Source: Planctomycetota bacterium | Lineage (GTDB): Bacteria > Planctomycetota > Brocadiia > Brocadiales > Brocadiaceae | Assembly: GCA_016873165.1 (NCBI GenBank) | Contig: VGXV01000025.1 | Span: 1 to 50,171, forward strand | Direction: 5' to 3' | DNA: 50,171 nucleotides | Shown: in pieces, positions 24,944 to 33,902 of the stretch | Layout: each line of letters starts with the position of its first letter | How positions within the stretch are numbered: position 1 is the stretch's first letter | The notes under the pieces: generated by a model | The model's input: the letters and a program-made list of their open reading frames with translations, nothing else | The model's database searches: none | Told to the model about the DNA's origin: nothing | Program-made: the position numbers and the translations under genes

Positions 24944-27900
24944 ATGCCTAAAAAGAAACCTTCTTCCGGAATAATCGCTGATAATGTGTCCCCTGCATCG
25001 ACGCCCGCAAAAGATGCTCCGGCGCAACAACCGGAAACGGCAGCAAACACCCCTCTCAACGAATCCTTTTACATTGCCGGCATCGGCGCCTCGGCAGGCG
25101 GGCTGGAGGCATTGAAGCAGTTTTTTTCTCATATGCCCCCGGAAAACGGCCTTGCATTTGTCGTGATACAACACTTTGACCCCAATGCTAAAAGTATTCT
25201 TGCTGAAATTCTGCAAAAAATCACCCGTATGAAAGTTTCAGACATAGAAAATGGCATCCGCATACAACCCAATCACGTCTATATAGTGCCGTCCGGCAAA
25301 TATGCCATCATATCAGGCAACATCGCTTTTTTGGAAGATGATAAAGAAACGTCTTTACACATTAAACCCATTGATAATCTCTTCATTTCATTGGCACAAA
25401 ACCAGGAAAACCATACCGCCGGCATAATCCTTTCCGGCACGGGCACGGACGGGGCAGCCGGCATACAGGCAATTAAAATGGCCGGGGGCATTACCCTTGT
25501 GCAAGACCCTGACAGCGCGCAATTTGACGGCATGCCGAAGTGCGCTATTGCCACAGGAAGCGCCGACTTCGTGCTTCCTCCGCAGGAAATACCCCGTGAG
25601 CTTTTAGATTGCATAAAAAACCGCATATCTGCAAGCTCCGGGAAAACACACGCAAGCGTGGTAAAAAATTACCGGAGCCTGAAGGAAATCATAAACATAG
25701 TATTGAAGAAGACAGGCCATAATTTTTCCCACTATAAAAAAACCACCCTTGCCAGAAGAGTGGAAAAACGGATGTCCCAGAACGGTATAAACAGCATTAC
25801 AAAATACGTTTCTCTTCTCAGGCAAGACCCTGACGAAGCAAACGAGCTATTCCGGGAATTATCAATAACGTTTACCCATTTTTTCAGAGAGATGGAAAAT
25901 GATTTTGTTCTTAAAGAAAAAGTTTTTTCTGAAATATGCAAAAATAAATCACCTGGTGAAACCATACGGATATGGGCGCCCGGCTGCGCCACCGGCGAGG
26001 AGCCGTATTCCATCGCTATGCTTTTTGCCGAATATATGGAAACAACGCAGCAACATTTTAAAGTGCAGATTTTTGCGACGGATATAAATGAGAATGCCAT
26101 TCATTTTGCACGCGCTGCGGCATATTCACAAGACAGCGCCGACCATATCTCGCCAACACGATTGACACGTTTTTTCCACAAAAAGGACCGTTCTTTTATT
26201 ATCAATGACAGGATAAGAGAAATGGTACTCTTCTCCTGTCATAATATAATTAAGGATCCCCCTTTCTCCAAAATGGACATTATTAGCTGCAAAAATCTCT
26301 TAATTTATTTTGATGCAGCATTGCAGGATACATTGCTGCCGTTGCTCTTTTATGTTTTGCGCCCTAACGGCTTTCTGCTTCTTGGAAAATCAGAATCAAT
26401 ACGAAGATTTTCCGATCTCTTTACAACGATTGATGAAAAAAACAGGATTTTCAAAAGAAAAGGCGCTTCTCTTTCTCCGCCGAAGTCCCTCGCTATGCAT
26501 TCAGAAAACAGTGCGACTTTGCCTCCCAAAAAAGAAAATAATGCACCAATGGATAATCCCATGAGTATTCAAGAACATTTATCAAAAGTATTGCTGGAAG
26601 AGTTTTCTCCACCTTGCGTAATTATTAATGAAGAACATACTATTCTCCATATCCACGGACGACTGGAGCGTTTTCTTAGCCTGCCAAAGGGAGAACCCCA
26701 TTTTAATATCATGAAACTGGCGCGCAAAGAAATCCGTATGGAATTGATGTCCGCTATTAAAAATGCTATCAGACAAAAGAAATCCGCGTACAGTGAAGAA
26801 ATCCACGAGATTATTGATGGATATCCCTTAATAATAAAAATCGCCGTCCGGCCTTTCGCAAATGCGTGTTCGAAGAATTCATTGTATATGATTATTTTTC
26901 AGGAACAGTTGGTTTCGGAACGAAGTAAGAAAAAAACTTTTTCGCATGCAACAGAGTTTGGCAAAGAGCTGGACAACACAAAAAAGTTGCTCTATGATCT
27001 TATTGAACAACTGGAAGATTCCAACGATACGCTAAAACAGGCAAACGAAGCTGCACGGGAAAAAGAAGAGGAATTGCGCAGCACAAAGGAAGAACTGGAA
27101 ACCACAAAAGAAGAGCTCCAGTCGATGAATGAGGAGTTGAATATTATAAACACAGAGCTTCAGCACAAAATTGACGATCTGTCGAAAGCAAATAATGATA
27201 TTGATAACCTCCTCACCAGCACCAATATTGGCACCGTTTTTTTAGACAGGAATTTATGTATAAAGAGATTTACCCCCGCCGCGACAAAATTTTTAAATAT
27301 CATTGACGCCGATATCGGGCGGCCCATTCATCATCTTAATACCTTTCTCATAACTGAAAACTTAATAGAAACAATTGAAAAAGTTCTTAAAACATTACTC
27401 CTGTTCGAAAAGGAAATACGAATAAAACATAATCTATGGTTTCTTGTCCGTTTTCTCCCTTATCAGACAGAAAGCCATTCCATAGACGGCGTAGTAATTA
27501 CCATCATAGATATTACCGCTCTTAAACGCACACAGGAAGAATTCTTCCTTTTAGAAAAACTGACTCATGTTATTAATGAATCCGAAGATTTTCAAGCTGC
27601 CATGAAAGCCGTACTGCATACGGTGTGTGAACTCACCAATTGGACGATTGGCGAAGTATGGCTCCCTAATGTGTCATCTTCTCTGCTTGAACGAAGTACT
27701 TCCTGGTTTCCCGCAGATTCCATTCTGAAAAATTTCGACGATGCAAGCAAACAATTCTTTTTTGAAAAAGGAACGGGGCTGCCCGGTCGCGCATGGTCTA
27801 CAAAACAGGTGGTATGGGTGCGCGATGTTACTATTGATAAAAATTTTCCCCGGGGAGATATTGCCAGAAGCCATGGATTAAAAGCTGGACTGGGCATACC

Positions 27901-29149
27901 GGTACTTGCAAAAGATGTGGTGGTGGCCGTCATCGTTTTCTTTATGTATGAAGCCTGTGAAGAGGACGAACAGTTTATCAAGCTTGTTTCATCCGTCGCA
28001 TCACAACTTGGCATGGCATTCAGGAGGAAACAGGCAGAAGAAAGATTACAACAATTCCGTCTGCTGGCAGAAAATATCCCCGAAGCCTTTTGGGTAACTT
28101 CTCAGGACTTCAGCCGCATGTTATATATCAGTCCCTCGTATGAAACCATATGGGGGCGCACCTGTAAAAATCTCTATGAACAGCCAAACTCCTGGACAGA
28201 CGGTATTCATCCGGACGATTATAAAAGGGTAGTTGCCTCATTGGAAAAGCATATTAACAGCGAGAAGCCATTTGAGGAGAAGTATAGAATTATCCGGCCT
28301 GATGGCACAATGCGCACTATCCACAACCGGGCATTCTCTATAAAGAGCTCGGATAATAAATTCAACTCCATCGTGGGAATTGCCCGGGACATTACGGAAC
28401 ACGTAGAAACGCAAAAGCAACTGCGGCTTTTATCCTCTGCCATTGAGCAAAGCGCCGAAGGACTTGCTATTGCCGATCTCAATGGGTATTTACAATTTGT
28501 CAATTGCTCCTTTGCAAATATGCATGGATATGCTCCGGAAGAACTCAGGGGAAAACACCTTTCCATCTTTCATACGCCCGATCAAATACCATCAGTTAAC
28601 GCCTCCATCAACTATCTGAAGAAAAACGGCATCTTCACGGGAGAAATCTGGCACGCCCGACGCGATGGAACGGTATTTCCCACTATTATGAATAACTCCC
28701 TCCTGAAGGATGAAGAAGGAAATGCCATTGCAATGATCGGCACACTCATCGATATTACGGAGAGAAAAAAAACTGCCGATGATCTGAAAAAGAGTTACAA
28801 TCTTTTACAAGCAGTAATTAACGGAACACCGGACATAATTTTTGTAAAAGACCTCGAACTCAAATTAATTATGATAAATTCCGCTGTCTGCAAATATCTT
28901 GAAAAATCTTCAGAAGAAATCATAGGTAAAACAAGCTTTGACATTTTACCGAAAGAAATCGCGGAAAAAATCACCGAAAATGATCTGGCGGTATTGCGTT
29001 CAGGGAAGACACAAACGTTTAAAGAAATACTCCCGGGAAAAGGGAACGACGCTAAAATAGTTCTCGCAACAAAGAGCCCTTATCTTGACAGTAACGGAAA
29101 TATCATTGGACTCGTGGGAATTTCGAAAGATATCACGGAACTCAAATGA
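24944..29149 (+). CDS. CheB-CheR-PAS/GAF fusion sensor protein without kinase domain
   Basis: A 1401-residue cytoplasmic signalling protein. In order: CheB methylesterase (GIGASAGGLEAL with Ser50, the VIQHFDP His, and LSGTGTDGAAGI Asp); CheR methyltransferase (SITFTHFFRE, then IRIWAPGCATGEEPYSIAM near residue 345); a coiled coil rich in KEELETTKEEL near 715-760; a PAS (NIGTVFLDRNLCIKRFTP); a GAF (residues about 890-1030); and three more PAS domains ending LVGISKDITELK. Relatives usually continue into a histidine kinase, but here the stop follows the last PAS. An output partner must therefore be separate. The ATG at 24944 is chosen over a TTG at 24908. The gene converges on the receiver gene at 29317. 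Confidence 0.9.
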   Translation: MPKKKPSSGIIADNVSPASTPAKDAPAQQPETAANTPLNESFYIAGIGASAGGLEALKQFFSHMPPENGLAFVVIQHFDPNAKSILAEILQKITRMKVSDIENGIRIQPNHVYIVPSGKYAIISGNIAFLEDDKETSLHIKPIDNLFISLAQNQENHTAGIILSGTGTDGAAGIQAIKMAGGITLVQDPDSAQFDGMPKCAIATGSADFVLPPQEIPRELLDCIKNRISASSGKTHASVVKNYRSLKEIINIVLKKTGHNFSHYKKTTLARRVEKRMSQNGINSITKYVSLLRQDPDEANELFRELSITFTHFFREMENDFVLKEKVFSEICKNKSPGETIRIWAPGCATGEEPYSIAMLFAEYMETTQQHFKVQIFATDINENAIHFARAAAYSQDSADHISPTRLTRFFHKKDRSFIINDRIREMVLFSCHNIIKDPPFSKMDIISCKNLLIYFDAALQDTLLPLLFYVLRPNGFLLLGKSESIRRFSDLFTTIDEKNRIFKRKGASLSPPKSLAMHSENSATLPPKKENNAPMDNPMSIQEHLSKVLLEEFSPPCVIINEEHTILHIHGRLERFLSLPKGEPHFNIMKLARKEIRMELMSAIKNAIRQKKSAYSEEIHEIIDGYPLIIKIAVRPFANACSKNSLYMIIFQEQLVSERSKKKTFSHATEFGKELDNTKKLLYDLIEQLEDSNDTLKQANEAAREKEEELRSTKEELETTKEELQSMNEELNIINTELQHKIDDLSKANNDIDNLLTSTNIGTVFLDRNLCIKRFTPAATKFLNIIDADIGRPIHHLNTFLITENLIETIEKVLKTLLLFEKEIRIKHNLWFLVRFLPYQTESHSIDGVVITIIDITALKRTQEEFFLLEKLTHVINESEDFQAAMKAVLHTVCELTNWTIGEVWLPNVSSSLLERSTSWFPADSILKNFDDASKQFFFEKGTGLPGRAWSTKQVVWVRDVTIDKNFPRGDIARSHGLKAGLGIPVLAKDVVVAVIVFFMYEACEEDEQFIKLVSSVASQLGMAFRRKQAEERLQQFRLLAENIPEAFWVTSQDFSRMLYISPSYETIWGRTCKNLYEQPNSWTDGIHPDDYKRVVASLEKHINSEKPFEEKYRIIRPDGTMRTIHNRAFSIKSSDNKFNSIVGIARDITEHVETQKQLRLLSSAIEQSAEGLAIADLNGYLQFVNCSFANMHGYAPEELRGKHLSIFHTPDQIPSVNASINYLKKNGIFTGEIWHARRDGTVFPTIMNNSLLKDEEGNAIAMIGTLIDITERKKTADDLKKSYNLLQAVINGTPDIIFVKDLELKLIMINSAVCKYLEKSSEEIIGKTSFDILPKEIAEKITENDLAVLRSGKTQTFKEILPGKGNDAKIVLATKSPYLDSNGNIIGLVGISKDITELK

Positions 29150-29316
29150 AGGAGAAAATATAATATACTTCAGTAGGAGCGAAGCATGGCCCATTACTTT
29201 AACATGACTCATCACCGTCACCCTGAGCGGAGTCGAAGGGTTTTCGTCTTTTGATGAAATTAAGGATGCTTTTTACAAAAAACCGGGAATGCTTCCAGCC
29301 CCTATATCTGTATGCG

Positions 29317-29706
29317 CTATGCCTCCAGTATTTCGTCTATTTTTCCGAACAACACATCAGGAGATACGGGTTTTTGCAGGAAATAAACGCCTTTTTCCCG
29401 GAGATCCTTATTCGACACAATATCTTTCGTATATCCGCTCATGAGAAGAACTTTAATATCCGGTTTCGTTTCTTTGATTGTTTTATACGCATCCCTGCCA
29501 TTCTTCCCGGGCATCGTCACATCAAACAGCAGCATATCGATATGGTCTTTATGCTTATAAAACTTATTCACGGCATCATTGCCGTCTGCCGCAGAGATTA
29601 CCGTATATCCCCTGCTTTCAAGGAGCATCTTTACTATTTCCCTGACCATATTTTCATCATCCGCCAAAAGAATTGTTTTTGGCCTTCCAGCGCCTGCGGT
29701 AAACAT
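29317..29706 (-). CDS. single-domain response regulator
   Basis: A 129-residue receiver domain with the acidic pair in LLADDEN, phospho-acceptor Asp62 in LLFDVTMPG, the Ser/Thr switch in LLMSGYT and the Lys in FLQKPVSP. It resembles the receiver domains at the C-terminus of hybrid PAS kinases. With no output domain it probably acts by phosphotransfer or protein binding. The ATG at 29706 has a GGAGGA box upstream; longer readings would run into the preceding intergenic DNA. It is 88 bases downstream of the NtrC-type gene on the same strand and converges with the CheB/CheR-PAS gene, a likely upstream partner. Confidence 0.88.
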   Translation of the reverse strand: MFTAGAGRPKTILLADDENMVREIVKMLLESRGYTVISAADGNDAVNKFYKHKDHIDMLLFDVTMPGKNGRDAYKTIKETKPDIKVLLMSGYTKDIVSNKDLREKGVYFLQKPVSPDVLFGKIDEILEA

Positions 29707-29794
29707 GGTTAACGGTTCCTCCTTCTTTGCATATTGCCCGGAAAAACGTGTTCTCTTTTTCTTTTTCACACAAAGAAATAACCTTCGACGAAGT

Positions 29795-31171
29795 TTACAC
29801 TGGGTGTGCGAAGGGAATGCTCCCCGCAATACCCCATTCTTTTGCCCTGTACTCGATCTTTCTGAGGGAAATTCCCAGCATCTTTGCGGCTTCCTGTTTG
29901 TTCCCGTTCGTTAACTGAAGGGTCTGCATAATAAGTTCTTTTTCCGCTTCCTTCAATGGTGTGCCCGGCACTATCGTTATGGAGGGAACATCGCCTTTCC
30001 CCGGAATCATATTTCCCGGCAAGTATTTTTTGGATATCCTGTTGCCGGGGCACAACACCATTGCCCTCTCTATCACATTCTCCAGTTCACGGATATTCCC
30101 CGGCCAATCGTACTCCTTCAATATCTCTTCTATTTCAGGGGTTACCTGCGCAACTTTCTTATTTAATGTATCACTGAATTTTTTGATAAAGTGATTAATG
30201 AGCAACGGGATATCCGATTTCCTTTCCCGCAACGGAGGCATCATTATGTTAATTACATTCAGGCGATAGTACAGGTCCTCCCGGAATTCCCCGTTTTTTA
30301 CCGCCTTTAACAAGTCCTTGTTTGTGGCGGCAATGATACGCACGTTTGCCTTCTTTGTCTCGGTGCTTCCCAGGGGAAGATATTCTCCTTCCTGCAGCAC
30401 GCGCAATATTTTCACCTGAATTGATTTTGAAATATCGCCCGCTTCATCCATAAAGAGTGTTCCGCCGTCCGCCTTTTCAAACAATCCTATTTTGTCTTTA
30501 ATCGCTCCGGTATAAGAGCCCTTCACATGGCCAAACAGGGCGCTCTCCAGGAATTCATCCGTTAGTGTGGCGCAATTTATCGCCACAAATTCCCTGCCTT
30601 TCCTGCTGCTGTTCTGATAAATCGCTTTGGCGATCAGTTCCTTTCCTGTGCCGCTTTCTCCGGTAATCAATATGGTTGCGTCGGTACCGGCGGCTTTCAA
30701 CGCAATATTCATTACATCACACATCTTTCTTGAGTTGCCGACAATGCCGGAATTTCGGCTTAGTTCTTCAGGGCTGGACGGCAGTAAATTTTCTGAAATA
30801 GTCTTTTGCTGTATGATCATACGGTTGACATTTTCAAGAAGACTATTAACCCCGAAAGGTTTCGTGAGATAGTTGAAGGCGCCCAATCTCATTGCCTCTA
30901 CGGCCATTCCTATTTCACCAAAGGCGGTGATCATCAGTATTGAAGGATTGTACAACTCCTTCGCCTGTCTCAAAATATCCATCCCGCTGATTTTGCCCGA
31001 AAGCTGGATATCGGATATGATAACAGGGAATCTTTGTTGTTTAATGCCTTCCCATGCCTCCTCGCCCGATGCCACTGCATGTGCTTCCATGTCGTGCGCC
31101 TTCAGAACAACGCATAACATGTTTCGACAAACATCTTCATCTTCTACAACTAAAACCTGTGGCTTTTCCAT
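29795..31171 (-). CDS. NtrC-family sigma-54-dependent response regulator
   Basis: A 458-residue protein: receiver domain (Asp54 in ISDIQLSG, Lys104), AAA+ domain with Walker A GESGTGKE (171-178) and sigma-54-contact loop GSYTGA (218-223, Tyr in place of the usual Phe), Walker B GGTLFMDEAGD, and arginine-finger region FREDLYYRLNV. A Fis-type helix-turn-helix ends the protein (NKQEAAKMLGISLRKIEYRAKEWG). It activates sigma-54 promoters when phosphorylated. It starts 6 bases after the KaiB-like gene, so the two are co-transcribed. No adjacent histidine kinase is encoded. Confidence 0.93.
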   Translation of the reverse strand: MEKPQVLVVEDEDVCRNMLCVVLKAHDMEAHAVASGEEAWEGIKQQRFPVIISDIQLSGKISGMDILRQAKELYNPSILMITAFGEIGMAVEAMRLGAFNYLTKPFGVNSLLENVNRMIIQQKTISENLLPSSPEELSRNSGIVGNSRKMCDVMNIALKAAGTDATILITGESGTGKELIAKAIYQNSSRKGREFVAINCATLTDEFLESALFGHVKGSYTGAIKDKIGLFEKADGGTLFMDEAGDISKSIQVKILRVLQEGEYLPLGSTETKKANVRIIAATNKDLLKAVKNGEFREDLYYRLNVINIMMPPLRERKSDIPLLINHFIKKFSDTLNKKVAQVTPEIEEILKEYDWPGNIRELENVIERAMVLCPGNRISKKYLPGNMIPGKGDVPSITIVPGTPLKEAEKELIMQTLQLTNGNKQEAAKMLGISLRKIEYRAKEWGIAGSIPFAHPV

Positions 31172-31177
31172 AGTTTT

Positions 31178-31450
31178 CTATTCAATCCCAAGATATGAAA
31201 ATACTTTTTGCATATCGGAAAACTGCCCGATCACCCTGCGGCGGGGCAAAGGGAACACTCTCTCCAATGTGGGGAGAATGAACACATCATCATTTTTAAC
31301 GGCATCCTTGTTCTTCATTACGTCAATTATTTCAAGCTCTATTTCATATCCGCCGTTATAATGATAATTTGAAAGAGCATACGCCTCTTCTTTTGCCGTT
31401 TTCGCTCTCTCGCTCTCACCAGATATATAAAGTTTCAATACATATTTCAT
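31178..31450 (-). CDS. KaiB-like thioredoxin-fold protein
   Basis: A 90-residue protein that matches the KaiB fold: strand 1 YVLKLYISGESERAKTA, then the ELEIIDVMKNKDAVKNDDVF block (IDV-x-K-N-x-x-x-A) and the cis-proline region ILPTLERVFPLPRRRVIGQF, ending in SDMQKVFSYLGIE. The PTL and PxPxRRxIG motifs are those of cyanobacterial KaiB and of KaiB-like proteins found with non-cyanobacterial signalling genes. Its usual partner KaiC is not in the window. It is the first gene of a minus-strand operon with the sigma-54 activator 6 bases downstream. A role in timing or stress signalling is inference. Confidence 0.85.
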   Translation of the reverse strand: MKYVLKLYISGESERAKTAKEEAYALSNYHYNGGYEIELEIIDVMKNKDAVKNDDVFILPTLERVFPLPRRRVIGQFSDMQKVFSYLGIE

Positions 31451-31783
31451 TTGTATTATGCGTGTAATTTAATTAGGTTGGGTTTTTAAAAGACAAAAAC
31501 TCAACGACTTTTTATTTACCCAACCCCTAAATCCCCTCCCAAGAGGGGATTTTCATAATTCCCCTCTTGAGAGGGGTGGCAGCGAAGCTGCGGAGTGTGT
31601 TCTCGTTTTCGCATCAAAAATTTTGAAACTCGTATGTATTTAATCAGGCCTTTATCAGCTTTTATTTGCTACAACTGCAGGACGAGGCTTTAGCCTTGCA
31701 TTATCCTTTAAATGCGCTCATGGGATTGCAACCCTAAAAGGTTGCCCTACATGAACAGTTTGAAATTCCTTAACATACATTTA
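31451..31783. other. non-coding interval with pyrimidine/purine hairpins
   Basis: No gene is seen. It holds the ATCCCCTC...GAGGGGAT hairpins (31519-31582) and short palindromes around 31735-31750 that end CCTAC. The promoter of the KaiB-like gene must lie in its left part. Confidence 0.55.
31519..31582. repeat. double hairpin repeat (ATCCCCTC/GAGGGGAT)
   Basis: ATCCCCTC (31531-31538) pairs with GAGGGGAT (31543-31550). CCCCTC (31561-31566) then pairs with GAGGGG (31571-31576). The leader CCCAACCCCTAAATCCCCTCC recurs, slightly changed, at 35388-35412. Confidence 0.65.
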
Positions 31784-31969
31784 TTACCATGCGCTAATGC
31801 GCTTTACCTGGGTATTTTTTTTAACATACGTTTTGTAAAGATAACAATCTGAAAAATTATTTGCGCAATACTCCAGAAGACCCGGAATTTTTTGACTGTT
31901 TACTTCTACGCAGAAACAATTGCTGCTTGGCGGTTTTTTCATGAGCGGGCACAATTTTCTCGCTATCAT
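31784..31969 (-). CDS. hypothetical 61-residue protein
   Basis: A small protein with three dispersed Cys (CPLM, NCFCVEV, DCYLY) and a basic tail. I do not recognise it. A GGAAGG ribosome binding site 7-8 bases before the ATG, and the lack of any overlapping alternative, support translation. It lies 29 bases downstream of the first orphan helix-turn-helix gene on the same strand and may be co-transcribed with it. Confidence 0.5.
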   Translation of the reverse strand: MIARKLCPLMKKPPSSNCFCVEVNSQKIPGLLEYCANNFSDCYLYKTYVKKNTQVKRISAW

Positions 31970-31998
31970 ATTTCCCTTCCTTTCGCTATTGTACGTCT

Positions 31999-32352
31999 TT
32001 ATTCTCTGACTGTTTTTTTCACTATCCTATAAATGGTTGAAGCAGAAAGAAAAATGCCTTTCTCCTGCAGGAACATTAATAGTCTTTTAATACTCCACGC
32101 CGGATTTTTATTTTTTAATTCTCTGACTTTCTGCACTATCGCTGCGGAGATTGTTGAACTTCGCAGCCTTTTTGGCCTTCGATTTTTCTTGTCGTCCAAA
32201 AGAGAGGCTGGATTTTTCGGATCATATCGTTTTTTCCACCGATAAAAAGTATCAGGAGAAATACCAAAATGCCGGCAGGTGAGTCGTGCATTCCGCCCAT
32301 TATTTTCATAAAATTCAAACCATTTCAGTTTTTTACGGATTTCTTCATTCAT
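31999..32352 (-). CDS. orphan IS481-type helix-turn-helix protein (copy 1)
   Basis: A 117-residue basic protein: NARLTCRHFGISPDTFYRWKKRY is the helix-turn-helix seen at the N-terminus of IS481/IS3-like transposases. It is followed by a second winged-helix segment (SIKRLLMFLQEKGIFLSASTIYRIVKK). The DDE catalytic domain is absent. The start at 32352 has an AAAAGG box; an upstream in-frame extension of 39 residues looks non-coding. It is a paralogue of the protein at 33002-33478. It could be a transposase remnant or a domesticated DNA-binding protein. Confidence 0.7.
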   Translation of the reverse strand: MNEEIRKKLKWFEFYENNGRNARLTCRHFGISPDTFYRWKKRYDPKNPASLLDDKKNRRPKRLRSSTISAAIVQKVRELKNKNPAWSIKRLLMFLQEKGIFLSASTIYRIVKKTVRE

Positions 32353-32725
32353 GCCTTTTGCCTTTTCTCGAAAAAACGCTCTAAAAACAAAAGACTCCTG
32401 CAAGGCATCCGATATCTGCCTGACTGCAATGCACCATACTACCAGAAAATTCGATCTTCTATGAAACATTATAGCACAATATGTGTCCGCTATCTAAATG
32501 ATTTTTTATTTATAGTATATAAGCATATGCAATGCCATATATATGCCCCTCTTATATATTTTTCATAAAAATATAGTTTGTTTACATAATGCTTTGTGGT
32601 GTTATGTTTTACAGAAGAAACGCTGTTTGAATAGCTTTGCCTTATTATTTGCAATTTATGAGGGAAGTGCATTTTTTGCAGGAAAAAAGGGTGTCATCCG
32701 TGACACAGTCTTGGCACACTTTTCT

Positions 32726-32860
32726 CGTTCCAAAGCCCCGGCTTTGGAATTTGGAACGCCCGCCTGCCGGCAGGCAGGTTTGCTCTTAATACAGGAAGTG
32801 CAGAGATAGATTTCAAATCCCTCTGCAATAATTGCGTTCCCAAATTGGAACTTGGGAACG
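32726..32860. repeat. CGTTCCAAAG hairpin cluster
   Basis: Three palindromes in a row: CGTTCCAAAGCC paired with GGCTTTGGAA(TTTGGAACG) at 32726-32758; CCTGCCGGCAGG around 32763-32775; CGTTCCCAA/TTGGGAACG at 32835-32860. The first two recur at 35560-35603. Confidence 0.65.
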
Positions 32861-32938
32861 AATCGTGTAGCATTTACACTGAATAGGTATTGAGATACTC
32901 CGCAAAAACATGTTGAACATTTTCATACACCACAAAAT

Positions 32939-32965
32939 GTAGGGCAAAGAGGCTCTTCGCCCTAC
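32939..32965. repeat. GTAG...CTAC REP-like hairpin
   Basis: GTAGGGCAAAGAG pairs with CTCTTCGCCCTAC with one A-C mismatch. The foot tetranucleotides match those of the RAYT-flanking hairpins. Confidence 0.7.
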
Positions 32966-33001
32966 AACGCCAAAAATTGTGTCCCGCAAGGCATAACACA
33001 A

Positions 33002-33478
33002 TCATGACTTTCTTCCCGGTTTTTGATTATTACCCCATAATCTTAAAAGGGAAACATATTCACGGTATCCTGTAACTTTCCGGGCATTTTTCCCCTCTTT
33101 TTTACACTTCGGCTTCCGAATCTGTTCCCGGGTGTTTAATTTGTTAATTATTCTGTAAAGCGTAGGAAGAGAAATAGCGATGTTTTCTTTTTCCAGCAAG
33201 TCTTTTATCTCTTTTTTGTTTTTTACAGGATGCGTTTCCCATAATATTCTTATCCTGTCTACCACTTTTTGAGATGTAGATAACTGCCTTACGCGCTTTG
33301 GTCTGCGTGATTTTTTGTTGTCTTCAAGAGAGGTAGGGTCATTGGGACGATACCGCATCTTCCACCGGTAAAAAGTATCGGGGGATATGCCAAAGTGCCT
33401 GCACGTCTTTCTTGCATTTCTCCCGCACGCTTCATAATATTCGAACCATGCCTGTCTTTTCTTTATTTCTTCCGACAT
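33002..33478 (-). CDS. orphan IS481-type helix-turn-helix protein (copy 2)
   Basis: A 158-residue basic paralogue of the protein at 31999-32352. It shares AWFEYYEACGRNARKTCRHFG-type residues through FYRWKMRY, then KKSRRPKRVRQ and the second winged helix (LLEKENIAISLPTLYRIINKL). It continues about 35 residues further, as transposases of this group do, then stops before any DDE motif. The ATG at 33478 is supported by homology to the paralogue start. It may be a truncated transposase or a stand-alone regulator. The spacer to copy 1 holds only repeats. Confidence 0.7.
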   Translation of the reverse strand: MSEEIKKRQAWFEYYEACGRNARKTCRHFGISPDTFYRWKMRYRPNDPTSLEDNKKSRRPKRVRQLSTSQKVVDRIRILWETHPVKNKKEIKDLLEKENIAISLPTLYRIINKLNTREQIRKPKCKKEGKNARKVTGYREYVSLLRLWGNNQKPGRKS

Positions 33479-33630
33479 TGTTATTCCTTTTCTCTTTGGA
33501 TATTTATTATATAATTTGCCCGAACATTTTATTATGTCAAGAGTTATACTACATTTGGTCTTCGTATTCGCCCAAAGAAAATAATTTGACTTATTTCTTT
33601 AAATGTAATAGATTACTTCCAGATTTTTTG

Positions 33631-33769
33631 TATCACTTTAGTTTTTTGAAAAACTGTGATAACATAAGGTAAATCTTGCTTACTGGTTTAACCCTGACAG
33701 GGTTTCAGAACCCTGTCAGGGTTGCAGAATAGCTGAGAAATCATGTTTTTTCAAAAAACTAAAGTGATA
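33631..33769. mobile_element. 139-bp MITE with TA ends (copy 2)
   Basis: The terminal inverted repeats start TATCACTTTAGTTTTTTGAA and are mirrored at the right end. The inner CCCTGACAGGGTTTCAGAAC palindrome is shared with copy 1 (24759-24897). Differences between copies are few and partly compensatory in the termini (AACAC/GTGTT versus ATCAC/GTGAT). Confidence 0.8.
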
Positions 33770-33800
33770 CGATTTTTTTCAAACAAATATTTCTTTCACT

Positions 33801-33902
33801 ACTTGCAAGTCAATGTCATTAAGTTACGCATATTATTGGTGGATTCGGCGTAAAAAACAACGCCTTAATCCACCCTTAACTTAATGACATTGACTTGCAA
33901 GT
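33801..33902. repeat. 102-bp nested palindrome
   Basis: The 26 bases at 33801-33826 are the exact reverse complement of 33877-33902. An inner pair (GGTGGATT...AATCCACC and GGCG...CGCC) lies within. It ends 41 bases before glcD. The arms are unrelated to the palindrome at 4540-4640, but size and plan are the same. Confidence 0.75.

Larger units (their letters stand above)
32353..33001. other. non-coding, repeat-rich interval
   Basis: No supported gene. It holds an A+T-rich part (32470-32640), the CGTTCCAAAG hairpin cluster (32726-32860) and a GTAG-footed REP-like hairpin (32939-32965). Confidence 0.55.

Noticed and set aside
32543..32809. 88-residue open frame on the plus strand
   Set aside because: It runs through the CGTTCCAAAG hairpin cluster, has no ribosome binding site and no family features.
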